A stretch of DNA of 59,930 bases from positions 1 to 59,930 of the forward strand of contig JAFLVF010000002.1 of assembly GCA_022508425.1 (NCBI GenBank), in the 5' to 3' direction. This document shows positions 34,858-44,103 of the stretch, piece after piece; position 1 is the stretch's first letter, and each line of letters opens with the position of its first letter. The position numbers and the translations under genes are program-made. The notes beneath the pieces are model-generated. The model saw only the letters and a list, made by a program, of their open reading frames with translations. It was not told where the DNA came from and did no database searches. This DNA is from Clostridiales bacterium. GTDB lineage: Bacteria > Bacillota > Clostridia > Christensenellales > Pumilibacteraceae.

Positions 34858-35711
34858 TAAACGGACTGTTGAATCTGTATAAGCCGTCCGGAATGTCGTC
34901 CGCGCAGGCGGTAGGCAAGGTCAAGAAGATTTTCGGACCTCTCGGCCAAAAGACGGTCGGGCACATGGGCACTCTCGATCCGATGGCGGAGGGCGTACTG
35001 TTAGTCGGCGTCGGCAAGGCGGCAAGATTGTTTAATTACCTCGCCGGGCATAAAAAGCAGTATATAGCAAAATTCACATTCGGCTACGAGACTGATACGC
35101 TCGACAAGCTGGGCGCCACGGTGCACACGACGTCGGATATTCCGTCTATCGACGCGGTGGAACACGCGATGCAATCCATCGTCGGTACGATTGAGCAAAT
35201 CCCTCCCGCGTACAGCGCAAAGCATGTAGACGGCAACCGCGCATACGATCTCGCAAGGCGTGGAAAAGTCGTTGAGCTCAATCCGGTCACAGTTCACATA
35301 TACGATACCGAAATTGTGTGCCAGCCGCGTATGAATGAGATAGTAGTCAAGATCGATTGCTCGTCGGGCACATATATCCGCTCAATCTGTCGCGACGTCG
35401 GGCGCATGTGCGGGTCGTTGGCGACGCTTGAGTATCTTCAGCGCACGAGAGTGGGAAGTTTCTGCGTAGAAAATGCCGTTACGCTCGAAAATCTCGATAT
35501 CCTCAAGGAAAATGCGCTTATTCCGACGCATTCGGTAATAGATTTACCGCGTTACGATGTACCGGCGGAACTTAAATCCGATCTCGACAACGGAAGGAAA
35601 ATACAATTTTCCAGTCCCGGCGAATACAAGATATTTTGCGCCGACGAGTTGTACGGCATAGGCAGCGAAGTAAACGGCGTACTCAAGATTATCACTTATC
35701 TTAAGGATTAG
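34854..35711 (+). CDS. truB: tRNA pseudouridine 55 synthase
   Basis: A 285-residue enzyme making pseudouridine 55 in the tRNA T loop. N-terminal LNLYKPSGMSSAQAV and GHMGTLDPMAEGVLLV carry the catalytic Asp in GTLDP. KQYIAKFTFGYETDTLD, IPPAYSAKHVDGNRAYDLAR and CSSGTYIRSICRDVG follow. The ATG at 34854 overlapping the nrnA stop is the correct start; the frame is open further upstream. It modifies U55 next to the U54 target of TrmFO. Confidence 0.96.
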   Translation: MINGLLNLYKPSGMSSAQAVGKVKKIFGPLGQKTVGHMGTLDPMAEGVLLVGVGKAARLFNYLAGHKKQYIAKFTFGYETDTLDKLGATVHTTSDIPSIDAVEHAMQSIVGTIEQIPPAYSAKHVDGNRAYDLARRGKVVELNPVTVHIYDTEIVCQPRMNEIVVKIDCSSGTYIRSICRDVGRMCGSLATLEYLQRTRVGSFCVENAVTLENLDILKENALIPTHSVIDLPRYDVPAELKSDLDNGRKIQFSSPGEYKIFCADELYGIGSEVNGVLKIITYLKD

Positions 35712-35715
35712 TATT

Positions 35716-36597
35716 ATGGAAGAACTTACAAGGGGAATCGATGTGTGCCTTGCGCTCGGATATTTCGACAGCGTTCACCTCGGGCATAGGCGGCTGATTG
35801 AGACTGCGAGCGATTACGCAAAAGCCAACGGTCTGAAATGCGCCGTCGCTACGTTTACAAACAATGCGTATAAGGTGTTTAATCCGAGTGAAAAAGCGGT
35901 GTATACATATGCCGAGCGTACAGAGCTATTGGACGGTAAGTGCGATTACGTACTGCCCATGCGCTTTGATACGCGGCTGAAAAAAACGACCGCCAAAGAC
36001 TTCCTCGACGGGCTTATGTCGGCGTATTCCGTCAAAGCCGTGGTCTGCGGCTACGATTATCTGTTCGGCGCCGGCGCGGAGGGAGACGCCGAGTTTTTGA
36101 AGTCATATTGCGCTAAGCATGATATTCACTGTATAGTCATGGACAAGTTCGAGCTTAATGGACACCGCGTTTCAACGACGGTTGTAAAAGAATTACTCGC
36201 CGCGGGCAACGTCGAAGAGGCTAATGCTTATCTCGGCGAACCGTTCATGCTGACGGGCAAAGTTGTGCACGGCAGGGGCGCGGGCAGAATGTTCGATATT
36301 CCGACAGCCAACATCAAGGTGCCCAACGACAAACTCTTGCCGTCGGCGGGCGTATATGGCACCGTGTGCGTTGTGGACGGCGCAAAATTTTACGGCGCGA
36401 CAAATATCGGCTCTCGTCCTACGTTCGGGCTCAGCAAGGTCGAAGTGGAAACTATGCTCAAAGATTTCGACGACAATATATACGACAAGCAAATTAAATT
36501 ATATTTCTGCAAATGGCTTAGGGAAGTGCAAAAATTCGACACGCCGGCGCTCTTGTCCAAACAGGTGCACGACGATATCAATTGGAGTGAGAGATGA
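35716..36597 (+). CDS. ribF: Bifunctional riboflavin kinase / FAD synthetase
   Basis: A 293-residue enzyme that makes FMN and then FAD. The N-terminal FAD synthetase nucleotidyltransferase domain has ALGYFDSVHLGHRRLIE (an HxGH motif). The C-terminal riboflavin kinase domain (about 175-290) has GRGAGRMFDIPTANIKV and GVYGTVCVV. AAGGA precedes the ATG. It overlaps the next gene by four bases. TrmFO depends on FAD from this enzyme. Confidence 0.95.
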   Translation: MEELTRGIDVCLALGYFDSVHLGHRRLIETASDYAKANGLKCAVATFTNNAYKVFNPSEKAVYTYAERTELLDGKCDYVLPMRFDTRLKKTTAKDFLDGLMSAYSVKAVVCGYDYLFGAGAEGDAEFLKSYCAKHDIHCIVMDKFELNGHRVSTTVVKELLAAGNVEEANAYLGEPFMLTGKVVHGRGAGRMFDIPTANIKVPNDKLLPSAGVYGTVCVVDGAKFYGATNIGSRPTFGLSKVEVETMLKDFDDNIYDKQIKLYFCKWLREVQKFDTPALLSKQVHDDINWSER

Positions 36598-37433
36598 TAC
36601 GCATAGGTCCGTCCGGCAACAGTGAAGCGTTTTACGCGAGCGGAAGAAAGCACACTTGGCAAGAAGGAGAGTTCTTGCACGGGCTCGGGCTCAACGCGTT
36701 TGAGTACTCGTTCGGGCGCGGTGTATCGATATCCGACGAAACTGCGGCAAAGATCAAGTCGGAGTTTGAAAAATACGACGTGGCAATCAGCGCTCATGCG
36801 CCGTACTACACAAATTTTGCCAATCCCGATCCGGAAATGATCGATAAATCGATCGGATATGTTTTGCAGTCGATAGACGCGTGCAAGAAAATGGGCGGGG
36901 AGAGGGTTGTCGTCCATCCTGCGGCATGCGGCAAGGCGACGCGCATGGACGCCGTGCAAAAGACTAAGGACAATCTCAAGTTGCTATCCGACAGGCTGGG
37001 TGAGAAAGACGGGTTTAAGGTGTGCCTTGAAACTATGGGCAAGCTCAATCAGATAGGGACGGTGGAGGAAGTAGTGGATTTTTGCACGATTGACATACGC
37101 TTTTTTCCGTGCTTTGATTTCGGGCATATCAATTCGTACATGCGCGGCGGCATAAAGACAAAGGCCGACTACAAGCGCATAATTGACTACACCATAGACA
37201 AGCTCGGGTTTGAAAAGGCGTCGCTCATGCACGTGCATTTTTCTAAAATTCAGTACGGCGACAAAGGCGAAATCAGGCATCTGACATTCGAGGATACAAA
37301 ATACGGACCGGAGTACGGCCCGCTTGCCGAGGTTTTCGACGAGTACAAGATGACTCCGTATATAGTTTGCGAGTCCAACGGCACTATGTCGGACGACGCG
37401 CTCGCTATGAAAAAAATGCATAAAAACGCTTAA
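36594..37433 (+). CDS. nfo: AP endonuclease family 2 (endonuclease IV-like)
   Basis: A 279-residue TIM-barrel protein of the endonuclease IV family, which cleaves abasic sites using a zinc cluster. Metal-ligand-type blocks include ISAHAPYYTNFANPD, RVVVHPAACGKATR, KVCLETMGKLNQIGT, CFDFGHINSYMRGG, MHVHFSKIQYGDKGEIRH and IVCESNG. It is close in length to classical Nfo. Its place after ribF is not one I know from Bacillus. It is the last gene of the rimP operon, since a promoter follows. Confidence 0.88.
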   Translation: MIRIGPSGNSEAFYASGRKHTWQEGEFLHGLGLNAFEYSFGRGVSISDETAAKIKSEFEKYDVAISAHAPYYTNFANPDPEMIDKSIGYVLQSIDACKKMGGERVVVHPAACGKATRMDAVQKTKDNLKLLSDRLGEKDGFKVCLETMGKLNQIGTVEEVVDFCTIDIRFFPCFDFGHINSYMRGGIKTKADYKRIIDYTIDKLGFEKASLMHVHFSKIQYGDKGEIRHLTFEDTKYGPEYGPLAEVFDEYKMTPYIVCESNGTMSDDALAMKKMHKNA

Positions 37434-37458
37434 CATCTATGAATTTGTGTGTTATAAT
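37430..37458 (+). promoter_or_regulatory. Sigma-A promoter of the peptidase-efp unit
   Basis: TTAACA (37430-37435) and TATAAT (37453-37458) are separated by 17 bases. The -35 overlaps the stop of the nfo gene. The -10 is the first part of repeat copy B. Confidence 0.7.
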
Positions 37459-37547
37459 ATATGCAGTAACGATTGCAATGCAATCGCGGCGCAAAAATGC
37501 CCTTATAAGTAAGCATTTTCACTTGTGAATTAATATACACAATCACA
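37448..37547 (+). repeat. Structured dispersed repeat, copy B (peptidase-efp leader)
   Basis: This 100-base copy matches 8899-9049 in order and structure: the -10 block, the hairpin CGATTGC with GCAATCG, GGCGC, the hairpin AAAATGC/GCATTTT with the same CC bulge, CTTGTG, TTAATAT and AATCACA. In the second hairpin, TTAC of copy A is TTAT here opposite the same GTAA. A G-C pair therefore becomes G.U, which keeps pairing. The 49-base insert of copy A is absent. Confidence 0.75.
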
Positions 37548-37565
37548 GTCTGGACAGATAATTTT

Positions 37566-38618
37566 ATGAGTTATTCCGATTTGTTTGAAAATAATAAATT
37601 TGACGCGTTTGTCTTGATGGGCGAGTCCAACCGTTTCTACTTTACCAAGTTTGAGACGTCGTTCGGCGCCGTCATTATTACGCGAGATAATCACAATGTG
37701 TTTATTACCGATTTTCGTTACGAAACGGAAGCGCGGCAGCATGTCGATAATTTTGATATCGTGGTTGCGTCGTTCGGCGAATTTTACGGCAAAATATGCG
37801 ACACGCTGACCAAGCTCGGCGTAAAGACGGTAGGGTACGAGGACAGCATGCCGGTCGGCGAATTCAACGAGTTCAAGGCCGCGCTCAAAGGTTTTACTCT
37901 CAAGTCCGCCACAGACATTATCGACATAAAGCGCGCTGTCAAGACCGACGAAGAAATAGGGTTTATCAAAAAGGCACAGTCAATTGCCGAAGCGGCGCTC
38001 AAAAAGTCTATTTCTACCGTCAAAGCAGGCGTGACCGAGCGCGAGCTTATGGCGCTTATCAATTACAACATGGTGCTGATGGGTGCGGAGAAATACTCAT
38101 TCGAAACGATAGTTGCGTTCGGCGCCAACAGCGCACAGCCGCACCATCATCCGTCCGACATAAAGCTTGAGCGCGACGACGTTATTCTCGTCGACATGGG
38201 CGCAAAGTACAACGGCTACTGCTCGGACATGACGCGCACGTTCTGCCTGGGCACGCCCGACAATAGGCTTGTGACAATATACGATATCGTCAAAAAGGCG
38301 CAGGAATATGCTATTGCGCATATCAAAGCGGGCATGACTTGCCACGACGCCGACGCGCTCGCGCGCGAGTACATAGTTTCCAACGGCTACGGCGATAAGT
38401 TCGGACATTCGTTCGGTCACGGCGTGGGTATCGATATCCACGAAGCCCCGCGCGTCGGGTCGGGGGTTGATATCGTGCTCGCTCCCAACATGGTAATAAC
38501 CGCAGAGCCGGGTATTTATATTCCCGAGCTCGGCGGAGTTCGTATTGAAGATATGCTCGTCGTAAAAGAAGGCGGGGTAGAAGACATTACGAGTTACGAC
38601 AAAAAATTCATCATTTAA
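37566..38618 (+). CDS. M24 family Xaa-Pro aminopeptidase (YqhT/PepP-like)
   Basis: A 350-residue metallopeptidase that removes N-terminal residues ahead of proline. The N-terminal creatinase-like domain (about 1-115) precedes the pita-bread fold. Metal ligands are visible in [21 protein letters not shown] (two Asp), [17 protein letters not shown] (His), [11 protein letters not shown] (Glu) and [10 protein letters not shown] (Glu). It lies directly before efp, as yqhT does in Bacillus. The ribosome site is weak. Confidence 0.93.
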   Translation: MSYSDLFENNKFDAFVLMGESNRFYFTKFETSFGAVIITRDNHNVFITDFRYETEARQHVDNFDIVVASFGEFYGKICDTLTKLGVKTVGYEDSMPVGEFNEFKAALKGFTLKSATDIIDIKRAVKTDEEIGFIKKAQSIAEAALKKSISTVKAGVTERELMALINYNMVLMGAEKYSFETIVAFGANSAQPHHHPSDIKLERDDVILVDMGAKYNGYCSDMTRTFCLGTPDNRLVTIYDIVKKAQEYAIAHIKAGMTCHDADALAREYIVSNGYGDKFGHSFGHGVGIDIHEAPRVGSGVDIVLAPNMVITAEPGIYIPELGGVRIEDMLVVKEGGVEDITSYDKKFII

Positions 38619-38631
38619 TTCGGAGGTATTT

Positions 38632-39192
38632 ATGGTATCGGCAGGAGATTTCCGCAAGGGCACAACGTTTGAAATGGACGGCAAGGTTTACACCGTTGTC
38701 GAGTTCCAGCATGTAAAACCGGGCAAGGGTTCGGCGTTCGTCCGCACGAAAATCAAAAACGTTATAACGGGACAAGTTTTGGAAAACACATTCAACCCGT
38801 CCGACAAGTACGAGGAGGCGCACATCGACCGTCGCGAGTATCAGTATTCGTACAACGATGGCGATTTGTACTACTTCATGGATACGGAGACGTTCGACAT
38901 GCTTCCGCTCAACAAGGACGTTTGCGCGGACGCGCTTCGCTTTATCAAGGAAGAGATGAACGTTACCATATCGTCGTACAAGGGCTCTCCGTTCGCTGTC
39001 GATCCGCCCAACTTTGTAGAGCTCGTCGTTGCCGATACCGAAGCGGGTATTCAGGGCGATACGAGCAAGCCCGGCAACAAGCCCGCTACATTGGAGACAG
39101 GCTATAACATCGGCGTTCCTCTGTTTATCAACATCGGCGACAAAATCCGCGTCGATACTCGCACGGGAACATATATGGAGCGCGTCAAATAG
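38632..39192 (+). CDS. efp: Elongation factor P
   Basis: A 186-residue factor that rescues ribosomes at polyproline stretches. It has three OB-like domains, with [20 protein letters not shown] at the N-terminus. Lys32 sits in the loop [12 protein letters not shown], the site that is modified in many bacteria. The EF-P signature [18 protein letters not shown] lies near 142-160. GGAGG precedes the ATG by 7 bases. A terminator follows. Confidence 0.97.
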   Translation: MVSAGDFRKGTTFEMDGKVYTVVEFQHVKPGKGSAFVRTKIKNVITGQVLENTFNPSDKYEEAHIDRREYQYSYNDGDLYYFMDTETFDMLPLNKDVCADALRFIKEEMNVTISSYKGSPFAVDPPNFVELVVADTEAGIQGDTSKPGNKPATLETGYNIGVPLFINIGDKIRVDTRTGTYMERVK

Positions 39193-39218
39193 TTTGACGG
39201 CAGTTTAATTTAAGTAAC

Positions 39219-39253
39219 AACACGGCACAGCACAAACGCTATGCCGTGTTTTT
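39219..39253 (+). terminator. Intrinsic terminator after efp
   Basis: A 9-bp stem AACACGGCA (39219-39227) with TGCCGTGTT (39242-39250), with an inner AGC/GCT pairing, is followed by a T run. Confidence 0.9.
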
Positions 39254-39287
39254 GTTTGCATTTATTGTCGATGCACGCATTTTGTCG

Positions 39288-39332
39288 AAAATATACGAAG
39301 CTGTGATAGACGCATATTGCCCGAAATAGAAT
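39288..39332 (+). promoter_or_regulatory. Promoter region of the spoIIIA operon
   Basis: CATATTGC (39313-39320) resembles a sigma-E -10 with an AT-rich AAATATA upstream near 39289. Separately, TAGAAT (39327-39332) lies exactly 6 bases before the spoIIIAA ATG. In Bacillus this operon depends on sigma-E, so the first reading is favoured, but the two cannot be told apart by eye. Confidence 0.4.
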
Positions 39333-39338
39333 GAGGGT

Positions 39339-40250
39339 ATGGAAGTACTGTACAGACTGATCCCCGACGAGTACGCCGACGGCTTAAGGCGGCTTAGCAT
39401 TGGCAGAGTGAGCGAGTTGCGCATAAGGAACCGCATGCCGGTGCGCGTTTGTTACGACGGCGTATATCATTATCTCGGGCGTAGCGGCATTGTCGGCACC
39501 GTCGGACAAGCCATCGTTGCGGGCAGTAACGAAGCGGAGCAGGTGATTATGCGCGCTTGCGGAAGATCGCTGTATACGGTCACCGACACAATCAAGCGCG
39601 GATACGTGTCCGTTGCGGGCGGCATACGAATAGGCGTGTGCGGTACCGGCGTCGCGGACGGCGGAAGGATAAGCGCGGTCAAGGAATTTTCTTCTGTGGA
39701 CATCCGTGTTCCGCACGAAATCAAGGGTTGTGCCGAAACTTTGTACGGAAAACTGTCTGTCGGCGGGCTGAAGAATACTCTCATTGTTTCGCCGCCGAGC
39801 GGCGGAAAAACAACGGTAATCAGAGATCTGTGTCGAATCATATCGGACAGAGGATATAATGTTTTGCTGTGCGACGAGAAGCACGAGATAGCGGCGGTCA
39901 GTTGCGGCGTGCCGACGCTGGATGTCGGCAGGTGCACCGATGTCATTTGCGGGCTTGATAAGAATCATGTAATCAAAGCGGGGATACTCAATCTCCGTCC
40001 CGACGTAATCATTACGGACGAGCTGTTCGGCGACGACACCGAGATAGTGACGTATGTGGCATATTGCGGCGTGACGATCATATCGACCGCGCACGCAACG
40101 GATATTGACGAGCTTGTCTCTAAGCCGGACTACGAACAACTGCTGAACAAGCGCGTATTCTCGCGTTTTGCGGTGATATCGCCGCCGCCGTTACGCACTA
40201 TCGCCGTTTACGACGACAGCATTCTCGTTTCAGGAAGGAATGCCGTATGA
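39339..40250 (+). CDS. spoIIIAA: Stage III sporulation protein AA (ATPase)
   Basis: A 303-residue cytoplasmic ATPase related to secretion ATPases that powers the SpoIIIA-SpoIIQ feeding-tube complex between mother cell and forespore. Walker A is SPPSGGKTTVIRDL at about residues 149-162. A Walker B-like DVIITDELF follows, and FGIRIGV-type VAGGIRIGVCGTGV precedes. It heads an eight-gene operon with overlapping or closely spaced frames. Confidence 0.95.
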   Translation: MEVLYRLIPDEYADGLRRLSIGRVSELRIRNRMPVRVCYDGVYHYLGRSGIVGTVGQAIVAGSNEAEQVIMRACGRSLYTVTDTIKRGYVSVAGGIRIGVCGTGVADGGRISAVKEFSSVDIRVPHEIKGCAETLYGKLSVGGLKNTLIVSPPSGGKTTVIRDLCRIISDRGYNVLLCDEKHEIAAVSCGVPTLDVGRCTDVICGLDKNHVIKAGILNLRPDVIITDELFGDDTEIVTYVAYCGVTIISTAHATDIDELVSKPDYEQLLNKRVFSRFAVISPPPLRTIAVYDDSILVSGRNAV

Positions 40251-40732
40251 GCATAAAGATTTTGGCGGTGTTTGTCTTTACCGCAATCGGCACGGCGGTC
40301 GGTTACGCCGTGATGCGCACATACAAGCGCAATCTGTCGTATATGCGCGCGGTGTGCGAACTGATTGCCGATCTCAAGCGCAATATCTCGTATAAGCGCG
40401 ACGGAGCTGTAAACATTCTGTCGGGCTATACGTCGTCAGACGACAGGCTAAACGGCAATATCAAAGAATATTTGGCGTATGCGACGTCGAAGAGCGGGGA
40501 GCTAAGCATCAGCAAAGGCTTCTTGCCGCAGGACGCGTACAAACAAGTCGTAGGTCTATTCTCGTCGCTCGGCGCGTCTGACGACGTCGGGCAGTTAAAC
40601 GAGCTTAAGCTGTACGAGGACGCATTCTCGGCGCTTAAGAATTCCGCCGAGGAAAAGTCCGATAAGTACGGAGCATTGTCCGTCAAACTCGGCTTTTTGT
40701 TCGGATTGGCAGTCGGTATATTATTTTTGTAG
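40247..40732 (+). CDS. spoIIIAB: Stage III sporulation protein AB
   Basis: A 161-residue protein with an N-terminal membrane helix (about 4-20) and a C-terminal one (about 145-160). Between them lies a helical region resembling GspF-type secretion proteins. It overlaps spoIIIAA as ATGA. Identification rests mainly on operon position, length and membrane layout, with moderate sequence likeness (YMRAVCELIADLKRNISYKR). Confidence 0.88.
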   Translation: MSIKILAVFVFTAIGTAVGYAVMRTYKRNLSYMRAVCELIADLKRNISYKRDGAVNILSGYTSSDDRLNGNIKEYLAYATSKSGELSISKGFLPQDAYKQVVGLFSSLGASDDVGQLNELKLYEDAFSALKNSAEEKSDKYGALSVKLGFLFGLAVGILFL

Positions 40733-40738
40733 GCGAAT

Positions 40739-40936
40739 ATGGGCGTTGATATTATTTTCAAGATAGCCGCCGTAGGACTTATAACGGCGATAATCAATCA
40801 AATATTGAAAAAGGCCGACAAGGACGAGATAGCGACAATCGTCACTCTTGCCGGGCTTGTGATAGTGCTAATCATGATTATCAATATGATAGGACAGCTT
40901 TTCGATACGCTCAAGAGCGTGTTCGGCATGTATTAG
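40739..40936 (+). CDS. spoIIIAC: Stage III sporulation protein AC
   Basis: A 65-residue protein with two membrane helices (about 4-22 and 32-55) and the linking IINQILKKADKDEIATIVTLAG, which is characteristic of SpoIIIAC. It is the expected length and lies between spoIIIAB and spoIIIAD. Confidence 0.92.
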   Translation: MGVDIIFKIAAVGLITAIINQILKKADKDEIATIVTLAGLVIVLIMIINMIGQLFDTLKSVFGMY

Positions 40937-40939
40937 CGT

Positions 40940-41326
40940 ATGGAGATATTTCGGATAGCGGCTGTTGCGCTGATAACGGCGTTTTGCGCAATCCTGCTCC
41001 GCGACATAAAAAGCGAACTTTCCGTCATGGTCGCATTCGCGGGCGGATTGATTGTACTGCTGTCCGTAGTCAACTATTTCGCAGGAATTTTCTCGGTCAT
41101 ATCGTCCATAGCAAAACGCGCGGGACTTGCGACGTCGGTCGTGACGTTGCTGTTCAAGGTGATAGCGGTCGGGTACATAGCCGAGTTTTCGTCGTCCATG
41201 ATAGACGAGGCGGGGTTGCCGTCGCTCGCCGACAAGGTGACATTAGCGGCAAAGCTGATTATCGTTTCGTCCTCACTGCCGACGGTCGTTAAGCTGTTCG
41301 AGTTTATTGCGGGTATGCTGTCATGA
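40940..41326 (+). CDS. spoIIIAD: Stage III sporulation protein AD
   Basis: A 128-residue membrane protein with three or four hydrophobic helices. The C-terminal half has KVIAVGYIAEFSSSMIDEAGLPSLADKV, the SpoIIIAD hallmark. It begins 4 bases after spoIIIAC and overlaps spoIIIAE by four bases. Confidence 0.92.
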   Translation: MEIFRIAAVALITAFCAILLRDIKSELSVMVAFAGGLIVLLSVVNYFAGIFSVISSIAKRAGLATSVVTLLFKVIAVGYIAEFSSSMIDEAGLPSLADKVTLAAKLIIVSSSLPTVVKLFEFIAGMLS

Positions 41327-42570
41327 GTAAAACGATACGTATCATAGCGCTGTCATTTGCTATTGCCGTGCTGTCGGCAATATTCAATGTTTCGGTAAGC
41401 ATGAATGCACACGGCGACGGCAATACGATAGGTAAATGCGGATTGACTGCCGTGCGGCGCGGCGACGACAACGGTGAAGGTGAGAGCATAACCGGAAGTG
41501 TGGACGAGTTGCTCGACAATCTCGATCTAAGCGGATTGCAGGGATTGGTAAATTCGCTCGGAGCGGACGGGCTTAAAGTTTTCGGCTTCTCGGACATAGC
41601 CGATCGCATCAGCGCCGTCGCCAACGGCGAATTCGAGAATGATTTCGGCGGGATAGTGTCGTATGTGCTTGCGCTTGTGGGAGCCAATATATTCGAATAC
41701 ATGCCCATGATGCTGTCAGTACTCGCCATCATCTTGGCATACAATTTGTTAAATTCCATTAAAGGCAAATACGCTTCCGAATCTATCGAGCGCGTTGTGT
41801 ATTTCGCAACCGGCGCGCTCGCTATCAGCCTGATAGTAGGCTATTTCTCGTCAATACTCGCCACAGCCGTCAAATTCGCGGCGTCGGTGAGAACGCAAGT
41901 CCAGACGGTTGCGCCCATACTTCTTACGCTTATGACTGCGGCGGGCGCGACGTCGAGCGCAGGGGTATATACGCCTACTATAGCAATTCTCGGCAACGGC
42001 ATGACGAGCGCGGTGACATATCTTGTTTTTCCCGCTCTCTTGATGGCGCTTGTATTCGATATAATCGGATCGATTTCAACATCAGTCAAGCTCGACAAAA
42101 CGGTGGAGTTTTTTCGCTCTGCGTGCAAATGGTTTTTGGGCTCCGCCTTTTTCCTGTTCGTAACGGTAATAGGCATATCGGGCATCACGGCGTCCGTGCG
42201 CGATGGAATCACTGTAAGGGCGGCGAGGTTTGCGGTGTCAAAGTACGTGCCGGTAATAGGCGGGTATCTGTCGCAGGGGTTTGATTTCATTATGGCGGGC
42301 AACGTGCTCATAAAAAACGCCGTAGGCTCGAGCGCGGTTGTGCTTATAGTGCTGCTCGTTACCCCTATATTGTCAAAGCTCGTGATTTTTACGCTCACGC
42401 TCAAGCTGACGGCGGCAATTGCCGAGCCGCTCGGCGGCGACAGATTTTGCGGAGTATTGACGAGCGTTGCCAAAACCTCGTCCATGATAGCGACGGCTGT
42501 GGTGGCGCTGACGGTGATGTACGTGCTGTTTCTTGCAATGATTATCTGTACGGGGAATATCGGACTGTGA
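41323..42570 (+). CDS. spoIIIAE: Stage III sporulation protein AE
   Basis: A 415-residue polytopic membrane protein with an N-terminal signal-like helix, a soluble stretch to about residue 115, and six to eight membrane spans. It is the largest membrane member of the SpoIIIA complex. Family likeness is seen in TSAGVYTPTIAILGNGMTS-type sequence (SSAGVYTPTIAILGNG) and AVGSSAVVLIVLLVTPILSKL. It overlaps spoIIIAF as GTGA. Confidence 0.93.
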   Translation: MSKTIRIIALSFAIAVLSAIFNVSVSMNAHGDGNTIGKCGLTAVRRGDDNGEGESITGSVDELLDNLDLSGLQGLVNSLGADGLKVFGFSDIADRISAVANGEFENDFGGIVSYVLALVGANIFEYMPMMLSVLAIILAYNLLNSIKGKYASESIERVVYFATGALAISLIVGYFSSILATAVKFAASVRTQVQTVAPILLTLMTAAGATSSAGVYTPTIAILGNGMTSAVTYLVFPALLMALVFDIIGSISTSVKLDKTVEFFRSACKWFLGSAFFLFVTVIGISGITASVRDGITVRAARFAVSKYVPVIGGYLSQGFDFIMAGNVLIKNAVGSSAVVLIVLLVTPILSKLVIFTLTLKLTAAIAEPLGGDRFCGVLTSVAKTSSMIATAVVALTVMYVLFLAMIICTGNIGL

Positions 42571-43061
42571 GTAGTTTTGCGTCTTGGGGCCTTACTATAC
42601 TCGGGCTGGCGGTAGTCATGACGATTGCCGAAATGCTCCTTCCGAGCGGCAAGCTCAAGCGCGTTATTCGCTCGGTATTTGCTACAATCACCGCGCTGTG
42701 CATTATCACGCCCATTCCGACATTGTTGAAAAGCTTGGGCGCAAAGATCGACGGAATAACGTTTGACAAAGACATTGATATAACGGACAGCGAGTATCTT
42801 GACTATATCGACGGGAGAAAGAAGAGTATTATCGAGCGCGGCGCAATCGAATATCTGGCGACAAAGGGCATAGAAGGCGTCAACATAGAGGTCGAACTTG
42901 ACAGCAGCGGTTACGGCGTTAAATGTGCGCGAGTGGATTTTTCGAAATTTCCGAATATAGGTATTACGCAAGACGGCGAGCATATAAATAAGAGTGAAAT
43001 AATTCTATTGATTGCCGAATACTTTGGCGTCGGCAAGGAGGCGATTATGACATATGGGTAA
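42567..43061 (+). CDS. spoIIIAF: Stage III sporulation protein AF
   Basis: A 164-residue protein with two N-terminal membrane helices (about 8-26 and 36-55) and a soluble C-terminal ring-forming-type domain (INIEVELDSSGYGVKCARVDF region). I chose the GTG at 42567 that overlaps the spoIIIAE stop; the frame is open earlier but that part is antisense-like filler. It overlaps spoIIIAG by eight bases. Confidence 0.88.
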   Translation: MSSFASWGLTILGLAVVMTIAEMLLPSGKLKRVIRSVFATITALCIITPIPTLLKSLGAKIDGITFDKDIDITDSEYLDYIDGRKKSIIERGAIEYLATKGIEGVNIEVELDSSGYGVKCARVDFSKFPNIGITQDGEHINKSEIILLIAEYFGVGKEAIMTYG

Positions 43062-43476
43062 AATAAGCGACATTATAGGGCGAATCAAGAAGGTAAAACA
43101 CATAGAGATAATAGCGATTGCGGCGGTAGCGGCTGTTGTTCTTGCGGTATACTTTTGTTGTGTTTCGTGCCAAAACAACGACAGCCCACAAGCATACGCA
43201 ATACCCGATGACGCCGATTACTGCACTTCGATACAGCTTCAGCTCGAAAACGCAATATCGAAAATCTCCGGCGTGGGCGACGCATATGTCGTCATCAACT
43301 GGGACAAGAGTGTGGCAACGTCCTTTTCGGGCGGAGTGGAAAACCCGAAGGCGACGGGCGCAATAGTCGTTTGCGACGGCGGCAACAGCACTAAAGTCAA
43401 ACTTGACGTGATATATGCCGTTTCCACACTGTTAGACTTACATCCCGAGAAAATTATAGTTTATCCAAAATCATAA
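43054..43476 (+). CDS. spoIIIAG: Stage III sporulation protein AG
   Basis: A 140-residue protein, shorter than the roughly 230-residue Bacillus protein. It has one membrane helix (about 19-37) and a ring-building domain starting LQLQLENAISKISGVGDAYVVI. SpoIIIAG forms a large ring in the intermembrane space. The usual insertion within the ring domain appears reduced. Confidence 0.88.
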   Translation: MGKISDIIGRIKKVKHIEIIAIAAVAAVVLAVYFCCVSCQNNDSPQAYAIPDDADYCTSIQLQLENAISKISGVGDAYVVINWDKSVATSFSGGVENPKATGAIVVCDGGNSTKVKLDVIYAVSTLLDLHPEKIIVYPKS

Positions 43477-43488
43477 CAGGAGGCTTTT

Positions 43489-43971
43489 ATGAGCAAAACC
43501 AAAAAAATAATCATTCTGTGCGGTATGGTAGCATTATTGGTGCTGACAGGCTGTCTGAACTACTTCCTCAACCGTACGGACAAGACGGACGCCGCCAATG
43601 CGGACAACACGCTGACGTACAGCGACTATTTCGAATCCTCTCATGCCGACCGCTCGCAGTCGCGTTCGGAGACGGTTATGTACTACGAGGCAATCATAGA
43701 GAGCGAGGCTTCGAGCGCCGAGGCCAAGGCCAACGCCGAGGCGGAGCTTGCCACCCTCATAGCCAACATGGAGACCGAACAGCGCCTCGAAACTCTTATC
43801 AAGGCGCTTGGCTACGAAGACTGCATCGTCACCGTAGGCGCGGAAAACATCAACGTTGTGCTCAAATCGGGCGCGATGACCGAGCAAGAGGTCGCACAGG
43901 TCCTCGACATCGTTTTGTCGGAGACTAACAAAATCGCGGCTAATGTGAGGATTAAACCGATCGAAGCATAA
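43489..43971 (+). CDS. spoIIIAH: Stage III sporulation protein AH
   Basis: A 160-residue protein with one N-terminal helix (about 7-26) and a C-terminal EscJ-like domain (about 75-158, LATLIANMETEQRLETLIKALGYEDCIV). It binds SpoIIQ across the septum. The helix ends in LVLTGCLNYF, where clostridial relatives often have Gly-Tyr-Leu-Asn; the Cys creates a lipobox-like LTGC. AGGAGG precedes the ATG. It is the last gene of the operon, followed by a terminator. Confidence 0.9.
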   Translation: MSKTKKIIILCGMVALLVLTGCLNYFLNRTDKTDAANADNTLTYSDYFESSHADRSQSRSETVMYYEAIIESEASSAEAKANAEAELATLIANMETEQRLETLIKALGYEDCIVTVGAENINVVLKSGAMTEQEVAQVLDIVLSETNKIAANVRIKPIEA

Positions 43972-43989
43972 TTCGCCGCTTATCGAGGG

Positions 43990-44024
43990 CGGGCATACCG
44001 ATTTTGCGGTATGCCCGTTTTTTT
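43990..44024 (+). terminator. Intrinsic terminator of the spoIIIA operon
   Basis: A perfect 10-bp stem CGGGCATACC (43990-43999) with GGTATGCCCG (44008-44017) and seven T residues. Confidence 0.95.
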
Positions 44025-44045
44025 GTTTTAGATGTTTATAAAGGC

Positions 44046-44074
44046 TTGATTTTGGCGCAATTTAATGGTATAAT
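44046..44074 (+). promoter_or_regulatory. Sigma-A promoter of the Asp23-nusB group
   Basis: TTGATT (44046-44051) and TATAAT (44069-44074) are separated by 17 bases, followed by AAAGGAG before the ATG at 44104. Confidence 0.8.
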
Positions 44075-44103
44075 AGATTCGGTAAAAAAGAAAGGAGTGG
44101 TTT

